A DNA stretch of 64,000 bases from assembly GCA_021733925.1 (NCBI GenBank), contig JAIPJY010000005.1:124001-188000 (forward strand), written 5' to 3'. The notes beneath the pieces are model-generated. The model ran no database searches. It saw only the letters and a program-made list of their open reading frames with translations, and had not been told where the DNA came from. Source of the stretch: Prosthecobacter sp. GTDB lineage: Bacteria; Verrucomicrobiota; Verrucomicrobiia; Verrucomicrobiales; Verrucomicrobiaceae. The position numbers and the translations under genes are program-made. The first letter of the stretch is position 1. The number at the start of each line of letters is the position of its first letter. Shown here piece after piece: positions 29,301 to 37,265 of the stretch.

Positions 29301-29642
29301 ATGCGCGGCGTCATCGAAAAGTGCACCTACTGCGTGCAGCGCCTCGAATCCGCCAAGATCCTGCAGAAGCAGGTGCAGCGCGACTCCAAGGACTTCCGCG
29401 TGCCGACCGACACCATCAAAACCGCCTGCCAGCAGTCCTGCCCGGCAGAAGCGATTGTCTTCGGCGATCTGGCTGATCCGAAATCCGCCGTCGTCAAATC
29501 CAAGGCATCGCCGCGCGACTACCAGTTGCTCAAATACATCGGCACCCGCCCGCGCACGAGCTACCTCGCCCGTCTGCGCAATCCGAACCCGAACATGCCC
29601 GGCGCAGAAAACATCGCCGTGTGGAGCAACAACCAATTCTAA
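26346..29642 (+). CDS. actB: ACIII subunit B, molybdopterin-like/Fe-S fusion protein
   Basis: 1098 residues. The N-terminus carries a Tat-like motif (SRREFLKIMGASVG) followed by a lipobox-like LASC. The large middle part is the molybdopterin-oxidoreductase-like domain (without an obvious cofactor Cys in ACIII), with an Ala-rich linker near residue 520. The C-terminal third is a ferredoxin domain with CIGCTACIVAC (~802), CQQCESAPCETVC (~886), CIGTRYCANNC (~918) and CTYC (~992), enough for the three [4Fe-4S] and one [3Fe-4S] clusters of ActB. It relays electrons from quinol to the haem subunits. Confidence 0.95.
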   Translation: MKRIWKHPEEPQNAKRYWRSVAELDRREDFLKNLGREFPEGDVLNEEERENSRREFLKIMGASVGMMGLASCRRPIVNILPYTQHVEWMVPGKSLLYATTMPQNGGAVPMVVTTHEGRPTHLSGNPLHPLGGGLNSFAQASILDLYDPERSQKPMGAGKELSWAKANELLTAAIEEAKKSSGASLGIVMGGSSSPTYQRLLGEVKAAFPQIKLFQYEAVGGEGQAAANKEVLGADVKHFVKLGSAMRILSLDCDFLGVDPVAGEPISAFTKHRAKGEKTADKDMNRLYALENRYTLTGAMADHRKPLAASLIPVAAAVIAAQLGDTSAKALADTAPASLKDWIAPAVHDLIDNKGKAVVLAGSRYGAEVHALVASINNALGAFGSTIDLLQAPAAPELGTFADLQAAISGGQVKTLISLTPASLYYDAPDASALAKLVTDKGVKLVHVGTQKNVTSRQAALHIPAAHYLEVWGDVRAADGTYSIVQPMIAPLYDGASRVEVLLALLGRKKLGPAEAAAPAAAGAAPAAPAEDAAYTAVRDTFATVAGSLDEKKWNFTLRDGFLKGSAYAKAASAPNVGAIAGIVAKGTPAITPTDDSLEVVLVADSSVYDGRYVNNAWLQEAPDPVTKLTWENAAWIGSVTFRRLGLKEGQHVKITVGETSIEIPAIEAPGHVSNSITLPLGYGQIGVGMVSGDRGVNAYALRKQPGTFVLSGAKIEVLATIAELAITQAQNTMEGRAVYREGTLETFNKDVAFAQKTGMDSHIPENISLYKGQVGVKSETNPEGFDYEKQHQWGMSIDLSKCIGCTACIVACQSENNIPVVGKDQVRKGRVMQWIRMDRYFAVPKWGTHKNEDGTVGVDQESTWAEDNATPEQLENAEMVHQPLACQQCESAPCETVCPVNATVHTPDGLNAMAYNRCIGTRYCANNCPYTARRFNWFDYNKRNPLIETSVLGMKVGNLYAGPLGEKREDESLRLQRNPNVTVRMRGVIEKCTYCVQRLESAKILQKQVQRDSKDFRVPTDTIKTACQQSCPAEAIVFGDLADPKSAVVKSKASPRDYQLLKYIGTRPRTSYLARLRNPNPNMPGAENIAVWSNNQF

Positions 29643-29651
29643 ACCGGACAC

Positions 29652-31115
29652 ATGGACGCCTCCGCTACAGCAACTAACACACCGCGCATCCTCGACCGCG
29701 AGCCGCTGGTGTTGAACAACCGCTCCTATTCTTGGATCACGAACCGCATCTGCGGCATCGTGGAAAACAAGCAGCCCGCTCTCTGGTGGGTCCTGTTTGT
29801 GCCTTCCGTGTTGCTGACCGGACTGATGGTCTTCTGCTTCACCTACCTCATCTCCACCGGTGTCGGTGTCTGGGGCCAGAAGCAGCCGGTCGCCTGGGCT
29901 TGGGACATCACGAATTTCGTGTTCTGGATCGGTATCGGCCACGCCGGTACGCTTATCTCCGCCATTTTGTTCCTCACGCGCCAGAAGTGGCGTACGTCGG
30001 TGAACCGCGCTGCGGAAGCCATGACGATCTTTGCCGTGATGTGTGCCGGTTTGTTCCCGGCATTCCACGTCGGTCGTGTGTGGATGGTGTGGTTCCTCGC
30101 ACCGATTCCGAACGCCAACGCCATCTGGCAGAACTTCAAATCTCCCCTGCTCTGGGACGTGTTCGCCGTTTCGACCTACTTCAGCGTTTCTGCGGTGTTC
30201 TGGTTCCTGGGTCTCGTGCCCGACCTTGCCACGCTGCGTGATCGCTGCCGCCCGGGCCTGAAAAAATTCCTCTACGGTCTGTTCGCCCTCGGCTGGCGCG
30301 GTGGCAATCGCCACTGGAGCCACTACGAGACCGCCTACATGCTTCTGGCCGCTCTCTCCACACCGCTGGTGCTCTCCGTGCATTCCGTCGTGTCCTTCGA
30401 CTTCGCCACTTCCATCGTTCCCGGCTGGCACACCACCATCTTCCCGCCCTACTTCGTCGCAGGCGCCATCTTCGGTGGTTTCGCGATGGTGTTGACCCTG
30501 ATGCTTCCAGTGCGCCGCATCTACGGCTTGGATGACCTCATCACGGCCAAGCACGTGGACAACATGGCCAAGATCATCCTGCTCACGGGCACGATCGTCG
30601 GTTACGCCTACTGCATGGAGCTCTTCGTGGCCTACTACAGCGCCAATCCGTATGAAGCCGCTGCCTTCACCCTTCGCGGCCTGACCGGTCCTTCCACTTG
30701 GGCCTACTACTGGATGTTCAGCTGCAACGTGTTTGCTCCGCAGCTCTTCTGGAGCCGCTGGTGCCGCCACAATGTGTGGGTCGTCATGATCGTCTGCATG
30801 TTCGTGAACGCCGGCATGTGGTTCGAACGCTACGTCATCATCGCCACCACGCTGGAGCGTCACATGACGCCGGGCTCCTGGGGCGTTTATCAGGCCACCT
30901 GGGTCGATAAGTACACTTTCCTCGGCACCTTCGGCTTCTTCATGATGCTGTTCCTGCTGTTCCTGCGCTTCCTGCCTGTCATCGCCATCGGTGAAGTCAA
31001 AGGCGTCTGCCCTCAGTCGAACCCGCACCTGGATGACCATGGTGAGAAGGGCGTCCAGGAGGAAGACCTCATGGACTACCCCGACCGTCATGTCGCCAAA
31101 CCCGTTGCCGCCTAA
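29652..31115 (+). CDS. actC: ACIII subunit C, NrfD/PsrC-like quinol-binding membrane protein
   Basis: 487 residues with about ten membrane helices. Recognisable NrfD-family parts are the N-terminal [74 protein letters not shown] (given here in part) and [15 protein letters not shown]. ActC is the main candidate for quinol oxidation and possibly proton translocation in ACIII. The gene begins 9 bases after actB and is followed by actD after 21 bases. Confidence 0.94.
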   Translation: MDASATATNTPRILDREPLVLNNRSYSWITNRICGIVENKQPALWWVLFVPSVLLTGLMVFCFTYLISTGVGVWGQKQPVAWAWDITNFVFWIGIGHAGTLISAILFLTRQKWRTSVNRAAEAMTIFAVMCAGLFPAFHVGRVWMVWFLAPIPNANAIWQNFKSPLLWDVFAVSTYFSVSAVFWFLGLVPDLATLRDRCRPGLKKFLYGLFALGWRGGNRHWSHYETAYMLLAALSTPLVLSVHSVVSFDFATSIVPGWHTTIFPPYFVAGAIFGGFAMVLTLMLPVRRIYGLDDLITAKHVDNMAKIILLTGTIVGYAYCMELFVAYYSANPYEAAAFTLRGLTGPSTWAYYWMFSCNVFAPQLFWSRWCRHNVWVVMIVCMFVNAGMWFERYVIIATTLERHMTPGSWGVYQATWVDKYTFLGTFGFFMMLFLLFLRFLPVIAIGEVKGVCPQSNPHLDDHGEKGVQEEDLMDYPDRHVAKPVAA

Positions 31116-31136
31116 CATTTTAACTGAACCCTGACT

Positions 31137-31736
31137 GTGAGCACCACCCTCAAACGAGTCCACGGCTACCTCGCTGAATTTGACAGCGTGAAGGATCTCT
31201 ACCATGCCGCCGAGCATGTTCGCGATGCCGGCTACCAGCGCTGGGACGTGCATTCGCCGTTCCCAATTCACGGCATGGATGAGGCGATGGGCAACCCACG
31301 CTCCAAGCTGCCCATCCTCGTCTTCTGCGGTGGCATCACCGGCACCATCATCGCCTTCACCCTGGAAACGATCACGCAGACCAACTTCTGGAGCGACATC
31401 GGCCTCGGCTTTCTGCAAAAGATTGTCGAAACTTACCCGACCGTTGTGCAGGGCAAGCCCACCGACATCTGGACCCTGCCTGCCTTCTTCCCCGTGATGT
31501 TTGAGCTGACGATTCTGTTCAGTGCCTTCACCACGCTGTTTGGCCTGCTGGCGCTCATCGGCCTGCCACGCTGGAACCACCCGCTGTTTGTTTCCAAGAA
31601 CTTCGGCAAGTTCTCGGACGACGGTTTCTTCGTCTGCATCGAAGCCCGCGATCCCAAATTCTCCCAGGAAGGCACCAAGAGCCTTCTCGAAAAAGCCGGC
31701 GGCAAGAACATCGAACTCGTGGAGGACGAAATCTAA
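31137..31736 (+). CDS. actD: ACIII subunit D (DUF3341)
   Basis: 199 residues, GTG start at 31137 (encodes MSTTLKRVHGYLAEF). A soluble N-terminal domain (YHAAEHVRDAGYQRWDVHSPFPIHGMDEA) precedes two membrane helices (LPILVFCGGITGTIIAFTLE and FELTILFSAFTTLFGLLALIG) and a C-terminal soluble part. This is the standard DUF3341 layout of the ActD structural subunit. No cofactor motif is expected or seen. Confidence 0.93.
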   Translation: MSTTLKRVHGYLAEFDSVKDLYHAAEHVRDAGYQRWDVHSPFPIHGMDEAMGNPRSKLPILVFCGGITGTIIAFTLETITQTNFWSDIGLGFLQKIVETYPTVVQGKPTDIWTLPAFFPVMFELTILFSAFTTLFGLLALIGLPRWNHPLFVSKNFGKFSDDGFFVCIEARDPKFSQEGTKSLLEKAGGKNIELVEDEI

Positions 31737-31754
31737 GCCTCGCTTACCCGCACC

Positions 31755-32450
31755 ATGAAGTACTTCTTTCTCAGCTACCTTTTTGTCGGCGCCATTCTCG
31801 TGAGCGCCTTCGGGTTCCGTGGCAGCAAATCTGAATTGCCACCGCTCGAAATCATCCCGGACATGGATCATCAGGCCAAAGTGAAATATCAGGCCTCCAG
31901 CGACTTTTTTGCGGATGGCCGTGGCGAACGCCTGCCGGTCAAAGGCACGCTGCCGATGGGTTTCGAAATTCCGACAATTGCTGCGGTCGATGCAATCGGT
32001 CCTAAAGCCAAGCCTGCCCGTGTCGCCTTCACCAGCGGCCTGGGTTACTACGACACCGGCAAAGTCGGTGACTTCTACGGCGACGGTCTGCCGACCGAGA
32101 TCACCAGTGATCCGACTGTCTTCAACGAAGACTTCCTCAAGCGCGGCGAGCAGCGGTACAACATCAACTGCGCCATCTGCCACGGCACCTCCGGCAATGG
32201 CAAGGGCGTGACCTCGAAATACGGCATCCTCACCGCCTTCAACTTTCAGCAGCCCGGCCATCTGGATCCTGCCAATGCCGCCACTTACCGTGCGGATGGT
32301 GCCATCTTCGATGTCATCACCAATGGCAAAGGCCTGATGGGCGGCTACGGCGGCAACATCACTTTGCGCGACCGCTGGGCCATTGTGGCCTACATCCGCT
32401 CTCTGCAAATCGCCGCTAAAGAGTCTGGCGCCACCCTTCCCCTCCAGTAA
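31755..32450 (+). CDS. actE: ACIII subunit E, monohaem cytochrome c
   Basis: 231 residues. A hydrophobic N-terminus serves as anchor or signal (YFFLSYLFVGAILVSAFGF), followed by a linker and a class I cytochrome c domain with a single haem site CAICHGTSGNGKG at about residue 138 and a likely Met ligand in GKGLMGGYG. ActE is the peripheral c-type haem subunit of ACIII. The spacing to actF is 24 bases. Confidence 0.94.
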   Translation: MKYFFLSYLFVGAILVSAFGFRGSKSELPPLEIIPDMDHQAKVKYQASSDFFADGRGERLPVKGTLPMGFEIPTIAAVDAIGPKAKPARVAFTSGLGYYDTGKVGDFYGDGLPTEITSDPTVFNEDFLKRGEQRYNINCAICHGTSGNGKGVTSKYGILTAFNFQQPGHLDPANAATYRADGAIFDVITNGKGLMGGYGGNITLRDRWAIVAYIRSLQIAAKESGATLPLQ

Positions 32451-32474
32451 CGGCACGATCACGCGAATCCCGGC

Positions 32475-33803
32475 ATGAGTCACCACGTCACCTTTAACGA
32501 TCTGCCCCAGGGCGGAGAAAAATTCGAACCAGCCAAGGGCGGCAAGCTCATTGGCACGCTCGGCCTCCTTGGCGCGCTCGGTATCGTAGCTTCGGCCATT
32601 TTCTTCTTCACCAGCACGGACACCTTTGCCTACTCCTGGCTGTTCGCCGTCTTCTTCTGCTTTACCTTCGTGGTCGGCGGCTGCTTCTGGATCCTCCTCC
32701 ACAGCGCCTCCAATTCCAGCTGGGGTGTCGCCGTACGCCGCATCTGGGAAAATCTGGCCAACATGGTCATCCCGCTGGCCATCCTCGCCTCCCCGCTGCT
32801 GCTGCCAGCCGTGAACCGTCCTCTTTATGAGTGGATGCAGCATCATGATAACGCAAAGGTCTTGGCGGAGCACCACCACACCTCCGTCAAAGAAGCGCTC
32901 CACCACTTGGTTGTCGAAGGCGACCCCGCACAGCACCTGGCACCCAACCCGCATCTGCATGTGCTGGTCGTCAAGTACGGCTACATGAACCTGAATGCCT
33001 GGTACATTCGGTTTGGGCTCTATTTCCTCGTCCTTTGGTTCATCGCACGGACGCTTCGTGGCAAGTCGCTCCAGCAGGAGCAGGATGGCGACATCAAACA
33101 CACGATCAAGGCTCGTCAGTTTTCCTGCATCGTTCTGTTGCCCTTCGCCTTGAGCGTCACTTTTGCAGCTTTCGACTGGCTCGTGGGCTTGGACTACAAC
33201 TGGTTCTCCACCATGTGGGGTGTGTACATCTTTGCCGGCTGTGCCTGGGCTTCCATGGCGCTGTCGATTCTCGTCGTCACCTGGCTCCGCAGCCTGGGCT
33301 ACATGCAGAAGGTGGTCACGGATGAGCATTACCATCTCATGGGCAAGCTGCTCTTCGCCTTCACCGTCTTCTGGGCCTACATCGCCTTCAGCCAGTATTT
33401 CCTCATCTGGTACGCCAACATCACGGAAGAAACCCGCTTCTACCTCATCCGTAACACGGAAGGCTGGCAGGCTGTCTCCATCTTCATTCTCCTTGGGCAT
33501 TTCATTGTTCCCTTCCTGTTCCTGCTCTCCCAGCAGCGCAAAAAGAACCCCGTGGTCATCAGCATCGGCTGTCTCTGGATCCTCTTCATGCACCTGGTGG
33601 ACATCTACTGGAATGTCATCCCTGAGCGTGGCCCATCCCTTGGTATCGGCGTCTTGGTTCCCGGAGCTTGGGTGCAGGACATCGCCGCACTCTGCGCCGT
33701 CTTTGGCACCATGGGCTTCCTCTACCTCCGTGGCCTGGCCAAATACAGCCTGTATCCATGGCGTGACCCGCGCCTCATCGAGTCCGTGAACGTCATCAAC
33801 TGA
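32475..33803 (+). CDS. actF: ACIII subunit F, integral membrane protein
   Basis: 442 residues with about ten hydrophobic segments, for example LIGTLGLLGALGIVASAIFF and VSIFILLGHFIVPFLFLLS. A His-rich periplasmic loop near residues 118-160 (MQHHDNAKVLAEHHH) and the conserved stretch FDWLVGLDYNWFSTMWGVY identify ActF. It is the second large membrane subunit, related to ActC. The core ACIII genes end here; the operon continues without a terminator. Confidence 0.92.
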   Translation: MSHHVTFNDLPQGGEKFEPAKGGKLIGTLGLLGALGIVASAIFFFTSTDTFAYSWLFAVFFCFTFVVGGCFWILLHSASNSSWGVAVRRIWENLANMVIPLAILASPLLLPAVNRPLYEWMQHHDNAKVLAEHHHTSVKEALHHLVVEGDPAQHLAPNPHLHVLVVKYGYMNLNAWYIRFGLYFLVLWFIARTLRGKSLQQEQDGDIKHTIKARQFSCIVLLPFALSVTFAAFDWLVGLDYNWFSTMWGVYIFAGCAWASMALSILVVTWLRSLGYMQKVVTDEHYHLMGKLLFAFTVFWAYIAFSQYFLIWYANITEETRFYLIRNTEGWQAVSIFILLGHFIVPFLFLLSQQRKKNPVVISIGCLWILFMHLVDIYWNVIPERGPSLGIGVLVPGAWVQDIAALCAVFGTMGFLYLRGLAKYSLYPWRDPRLIESVNVIN

Positions 33804-33817
33804 TTCCCCGTTTTTCC

Positions 33818-34330
33818 ATGTCGCAGCCCGATCCATCTAAAAAAGCCGGTGCCACCTTCACGTGGGTGCTCGGAGCCTTCGCTGGCTTCGCCGTGCTCTT
33901 CATCCTCATCCAGTCCATCACTGACTCAAAGCAGGGTTTTGACCCACGCGAGGACGAGCGGCATAAAATCACCGCTGAGATCCTCAACGCGCAGGCTGAA
34001 AGCATCGCCAAGCTCGGTCTGGACGACGAGGCCAAGAAGAAAGCCGTCTTCAAGGGGACGCTCGCCGCACTCAAGGAGAAGAAAACCGGAGTGAGCACCC
34101 AGGTTGTCCCAGGATCTCCCACCCAGCTCAAACAGGCTGCTGCAGCTGCCGCACCTGCACCTGCTGCCCCAGCATCACCCGCAACCGCTCCTGCCCCGGC
34201 TCCTCCGCTTTCTGCAAAGCCTGAACCTCCGATTCCCACAACGTTTGCTCCTCCTGTTCCCGCAACGCCGGCACCTGCTGTTCCTACAGCTCCTGCACCT
34301 GCCCCTGCCGCACCAGCTTCGCCCAAGTAA
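33818..34330 (+). CDS. Single-pass membrane protein with Pro/Ala-rich tail
   Basis: 170 residues. One membrane helix (residues ~13-32, TFTWVLGAFAGFAVLFILIQ), then a helical charged segment (EDERHKITAEILNAQAESIAK) and a C-terminal ~70 residues consisting almost only of Ala and Pro. I recognise no family. Its position 14 bases after actF and 3 bases before the ccoN-like gene suggests a small accessory or tethering subunit of the ACIII-oxidase assembly; this is inference from location. Confidence 0.75.
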   Translation: MSQPDPSKKAGATFTWVLGAFAGFAVLFILIQSITDSKQGFDPREDERHKITAEILNAQAESIAKLGLDDEAKKKAVFKGTLAALKEKKTGVSTQVVPGSPTQLKQAAAAAAPAPAAPASPATAPAPAPPLSAKPEPPIPTTFAPPVPATPAPAVPTAPAPAPAAPASPK

Positions 34331-34333
34331 GTC

Positions 34334-35821
34334 ATGCAGACCACTCCCGCCATCCCTGACACAGACCTTCAGGCCGACAACCTTCGCCGCGCGGCGATCG
34401 ACAAGTCGGTGAAAGGCCCTGTGCTCTTTCTCTTCACCAATGGAGCCTTCTGGCTCATGCTCTCCACGCTGCTCGGCGTCCTCGCCGCGATCAAGCTGGT
34501 GGAGCCTGAGTTTCTGGGAGACTGCCAGTACATCACGTACGGCCGCCTGCAGCCCGCCCACATCAATGCCCTCGTCTATGGCTGGGGCGTTCAGGCCGCA
34601 CTTGGCGTGATGCTTTGGATCATGGCCCGCCGCTCCGGTCAGGAGCTGAAGGGTGGCAAGAGCCTCCTCATCACCGCTGGCGTGTTTTGGAACATCACCA
34701 TCACCTTTGGCATTATCGCCATTCTCATGGGCAAGAGCACCTCGATCGAGTGGCTCGAGATGCCGAAGTTTGTCTGGCCCGTGCTGCTGACCTGCTTCCT
34801 CTGCTACGCCTGGCCCATCGCCCGCATGTTTGGCCGCGCGTTCCGTCCGGAAGGTTTCATGGTCAGCACCTGGTACATCCTCGGCGCCTGCTTCTGGTTC
34901 CCATGGATCTTCATCACCGCCAACGTTGCTCTGCATTGCCTGCCTGGCCTGGGTGCCATCGGTGCCGGCATTGACGCCTGGTACATCCACGCAGTGATTC
35001 TCCTGTTCTTCGTCCCCGTCGGTGTCGGTGCGGCTTATTACTTCATTCCGAAGGTCACGGGACGGCCCATCGCCTCGGCACAGCTTGCCTCCGCCGGTTT
35101 CTGGTCCCTCGCCATCCTTGGCGGTTGGACGGGCATGCAGAAATACATGGGCGGCCCGCTCCCAGCCTGGATGTCCTCGGTCGGCGCTTGCGCCGGTGTG
35201 CTCCTGCTCATTCCGGTGGGTCTTGTCGGCCTCAATCATCACCTCACCACCCTCGGCAAGCACAGCGCCGTGGCCGCCAGCCCCACCCTTCGCTTCATCT
35301 TCTTCGGAGCGATGTTCTATCCCGTGTCGGGCTTGGTTCTCGCTCTGAACTCTGCGTTCTGGACCGGTGCCAATCTGCAGTTCACCCAGTCTTGGTACGC
35401 ATTCCAGGTGGTCAGCGTGTACGGCTTCTTCAGCATGTGCGTGTTTGGTGCCATCTACTACATCGTGCCGCGTCTCTCCGGCTGTGAATGGCTCAGCGTT
35501 CGTCTAATCCGCAACCACTTCTGGTTCTCGGTCTATGGCATCGGCACCATCGTCATCATGAGCCTCGTGGCCGGCTGGCAGCAGGGTGTGGACATGAACG
35601 ATCCCGAGCATTGGGACCAGACCTTCATGAATCACGTGGTCAATTCCCGTCCTTACGTGGTCTCCCGTGCGGTGGCTTGGACGCTTATCAGCTTCTCCAA
35701 CTTCATGTTCCTTCTTCACCTCCTGCTCATGGTCGCAGGTCTGGGACGCCGCAGTTCGGCACCGACCTTGCTTGAACACGACCACGACGATCAAGCTCTT
35801 CCACACGAAGCCCACGCATGA
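34334..35821 (+). CDS. CcoN-like (cbb3 oxidase subunit I) protein lacking most metal ligands
   Basis: 495 residues, ~12 helices, clearly collinear with cbb3 subunit I: RLQPAHINALVYGWG (His76, helix II), WYIHAVILLFF (His219, the helix VI CuB position), AYYFIPK, RNHFWFS and IYYIVPRLSG. But the helix VII block HHLHYTA is missing (GGP joins directly to LPAWM at ~273-280), and the helix X GHVHSG motif is replaced, with Phe357 and Val359 where the two haem ligands should be. It therefore should not bind the active-site haem b3/CuB or a bis-His haem b. The frame is intact and coupled to the next gene, so it is maintained, perhaps as a structural subunit. Confidence 0.85.
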   Translation: MQTTPAIPDTDLQADNLRRAAIDKSVKGPVLFLFTNGAFWLMLSTLLGVLAAIKLVEPEFLGDCQYITYGRLQPAHINALVYGWGVQAALGVMLWIMARRSGQELKGGKSLLITAGVFWNITITFGIIAILMGKSTSIEWLEMPKFVWPVLLTCFLCYAWPIARMFGRAFRPEGFMVSTWYILGACFWFPWIFITANVALHCLPGLGAIGAGIDAWYIHAVILLFFVPVGVGAAYYFIPKVTGRPIASAQLASAGFWSLAILGGWTGMQKYMGGPLPAWMSSVGACAGVLLLIPVGLVGLNHHLTTLGKHSAVAASPTLRFIFFGAMFYPVSGLVLALNSAFWTGANLQFTQSWYAFQVVSVYGFFSMCVFGAIYYIVPRLSGCEWLSVRLIRNHFWFSVYGIGTIVIMSLVAGWQQGVDMNDPEHWDQTFMNHVVNSRPYVVSRAVAWTLISFSNFMFLLHLLLMVAGLGRRSSAPTLLEHDHDDQALPHEAHA

Positions 35822-36498
35822 CGAACTTCCGCACATTCATTCTCGGCCTCACCGCCGCCTTCGGGCTGCCTTGGCTGTGTCTCATCGTCCTCCCGGCGAT
35901 GCAGTACGAGCAGCTCACCCCTGTCGCCTATGACAAGGACACGGACGGTGTCGAAGGCTACTTCCCGCCTGCCCCCGTCAATGGCCAGGGCCAGCTCGTC
36001 TACATCCGTGAAGGCTGCAATCAATGCCACACACAGATGATTCGTCCCGTTCAGCTCGGCCTCGACGGCTGGTACAAAGGATGGGGTCAGGATCAGGAAG
36101 CCCGCCCCACAACACCAGCCCGCCCCAATGTGCTGCGTGACTATCTCAGCGAAAAATACGCTCTGCTCGGCATTCAGCGTGTCGGTCCAGACTTGGCCAA
36201 CTTCGGCTGGCGTGCTCCGTCTGCAGCCGCGCTCTATCAGCACCTCTACTCACCGCGTTCCGTCCATGACTGGAGCACGATGCCTGCTTACACCGGTCTC
36301 TTCAAAGTGCAGAAAACCCAGGGACCCATCTCCGAGGGTGCTGTGAAGCTGCCGAGGAAATTCGCGCCGCCTGCCGGCTATGAAGTCGTTCCGACTCAAG
36401 AAGCCAAGCAACTCGTCGAATACCTTCTCTCCCTGAAAAAGGATTATCCCGTCCCCGGACAGGCTGCAGCCGTCGCTGCCGCTCCCGCCAAAAAGTAG
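35818..36498 (+). CDS. CcoO-like membrane-anchored monohaem cytochrome c
   Basis: 226 residues. An N-terminal anchor (TFILGLTAAFGLPWLCLIVLP) precedes a cytochrome c domain with YIREGCNQCHTQMIRPVQLG, the CcoO hallmark, then GPDLANFGWR and a probable Met ligand in TMPAYTGL. A short Ala-rich tail follows. The haem site is intact, unlike the metal sites of the partner CcoN-like protein. Its start overlaps the ccoN-like stop by four bases. It could carry electrons between ACIII and the caa3 oxidase. Confidence 0.88.
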   Translation: MTNFRTFILGLTAAFGLPWLCLIVLPAMQYEQLTPVAYDKDTDGVEGYFPPAPVNGQGQLVYIREGCNQCHTQMIRPVQLGLDGWYKGWGQDQEARPTTPARPNVLRDYLSEKYALLGIQRVGPDLANFGWRAPSAAALYQHLYSPRSVHDWSTMPAYTGLFKVQKTQGPISEGAVKLPRKFAPPAGYEVVPTQEAKQLVEYLLSLKKDYPVPGQAAAVAAAPAKK

Positions 36499-36524
36499 CC
36501 CCCTCTCGCGACCCGCACGCCCCC

Positions 36525-37253
36525 ATGAGCGCACCCGCCCATCCAGACAGCACCGATCTTGACCGCCTTCACAGTGCCGTGAAGCGCGAGAAGGAAGATC
36601 TCGCTCCCGAAACTCAACCCGCACCCCTGTGGGCGATGTTTTTGCTCATGCTCGTTGCCATCATCGCCGGTGGCCAGCTTGGCCCCATGACCGGCGGCTG
36701 GAGCTTCAATGTCAGCAATCCCTTTGCCACCGCGGGTGGCGGCGACCCACGCCCAGGCGGAGCCGGAGCTGGCGATGCGCTGGACCCCTTTGCGCTGGCG
36801 ATGAAAAAAGGCTCCAGCGGCTACGCCGTTTGCGGTGGCTGCCACCAGGGCAACGGCGGCGGTCTCCCCGGCCAGTTCCCTCCTCTCGCCAACTCTGAGT
36901 TTGTTCTGGGTGGTACGGAACGTCTGATCCGCATCGTTCAGCACGGTCTGACCGGTCCGGTCACAGTGAATGGCCAAGGCTTCAACACCCCCGGCGGCAT
37001 GCAGCCCTTTGGTGGTGCCATGTCCTCCCAAGACCTTGCCAACGTGCTGACCTTCGTCCGCAACTCCTGGGGCAATGAGGCCTCCATGATCACCAAGGAA
37101 ATGGTGCAGAAGGTGCGCGATGAAGAAAAACGCGCCTCGCAGTGGACCGCCGCCGAGCTGGAGCCTTTCGCTGATAAGAATGTCCCCGGTGACATCCCCG
37201 CCGGCCCTGGCGCTACCGCTGCTACCGCTGCACCCGCACCTGCCGCCAAGTAA
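36525..37253 (+). CDS. CcoP-like monohaem cytochrome c
   Basis: 242 residues. A single membrane helix (APLWAMFLLMLVAIIAGGQLG) is followed by one haem-binding site, YAVCGGCHQGNGGG, at about residue 105, with candidate Met ligands in PGGMQPFGGAM. True CcoP has two haems; here there is one and the length is shorter, so I call it CcoP-like. It ends in an Ala/Pro tail like its neighbours. It lies 26 bases after the CcoO-like gene. Confidence 0.82.
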   Translation: MSAPAHPDSTDLDRLHSAVKREKEDLAPETQPAPLWAMFLLMLVAIIAGGQLGPMTGGWSFNVSNPFATAGGGDPRPGGAGAGDALDPFALAMKKGSSGYAVCGGCHQGNGGGLPGQFPPLANSEFVLGGTERLIRIVQHGLTGPVTVNGQGFNTPGGMQPFGGAMSSQDLANVLTFVRNSWGNEASMITKEMVQKVRDEEKRASQWTAAELEPFADKNVPGDIPAGPGATAATAAPAPAAK

Positions 37254-37265
37254 TTTCAAACTGCA

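Noticed and set aside
27711..33836. A 2041-codon open frame on the minus strand, opposite actB to actF
   Set aside because: It mirrors strongly biased high-GC codons of well-recognised act genes, has no recognisable domain and is His/Asp/Gly-rich low-complexity, as expected of an antisense shadow.
34334..35821. Calling the CcoN-like gene a working cbb3 oxidase or a pseudogene
   Set aside because: A working oxidase is excluded by the missing ligands; a pseudogene is unlikely because the frame is intact, the helices are preserved and it is translationally coupled to its neighbour.
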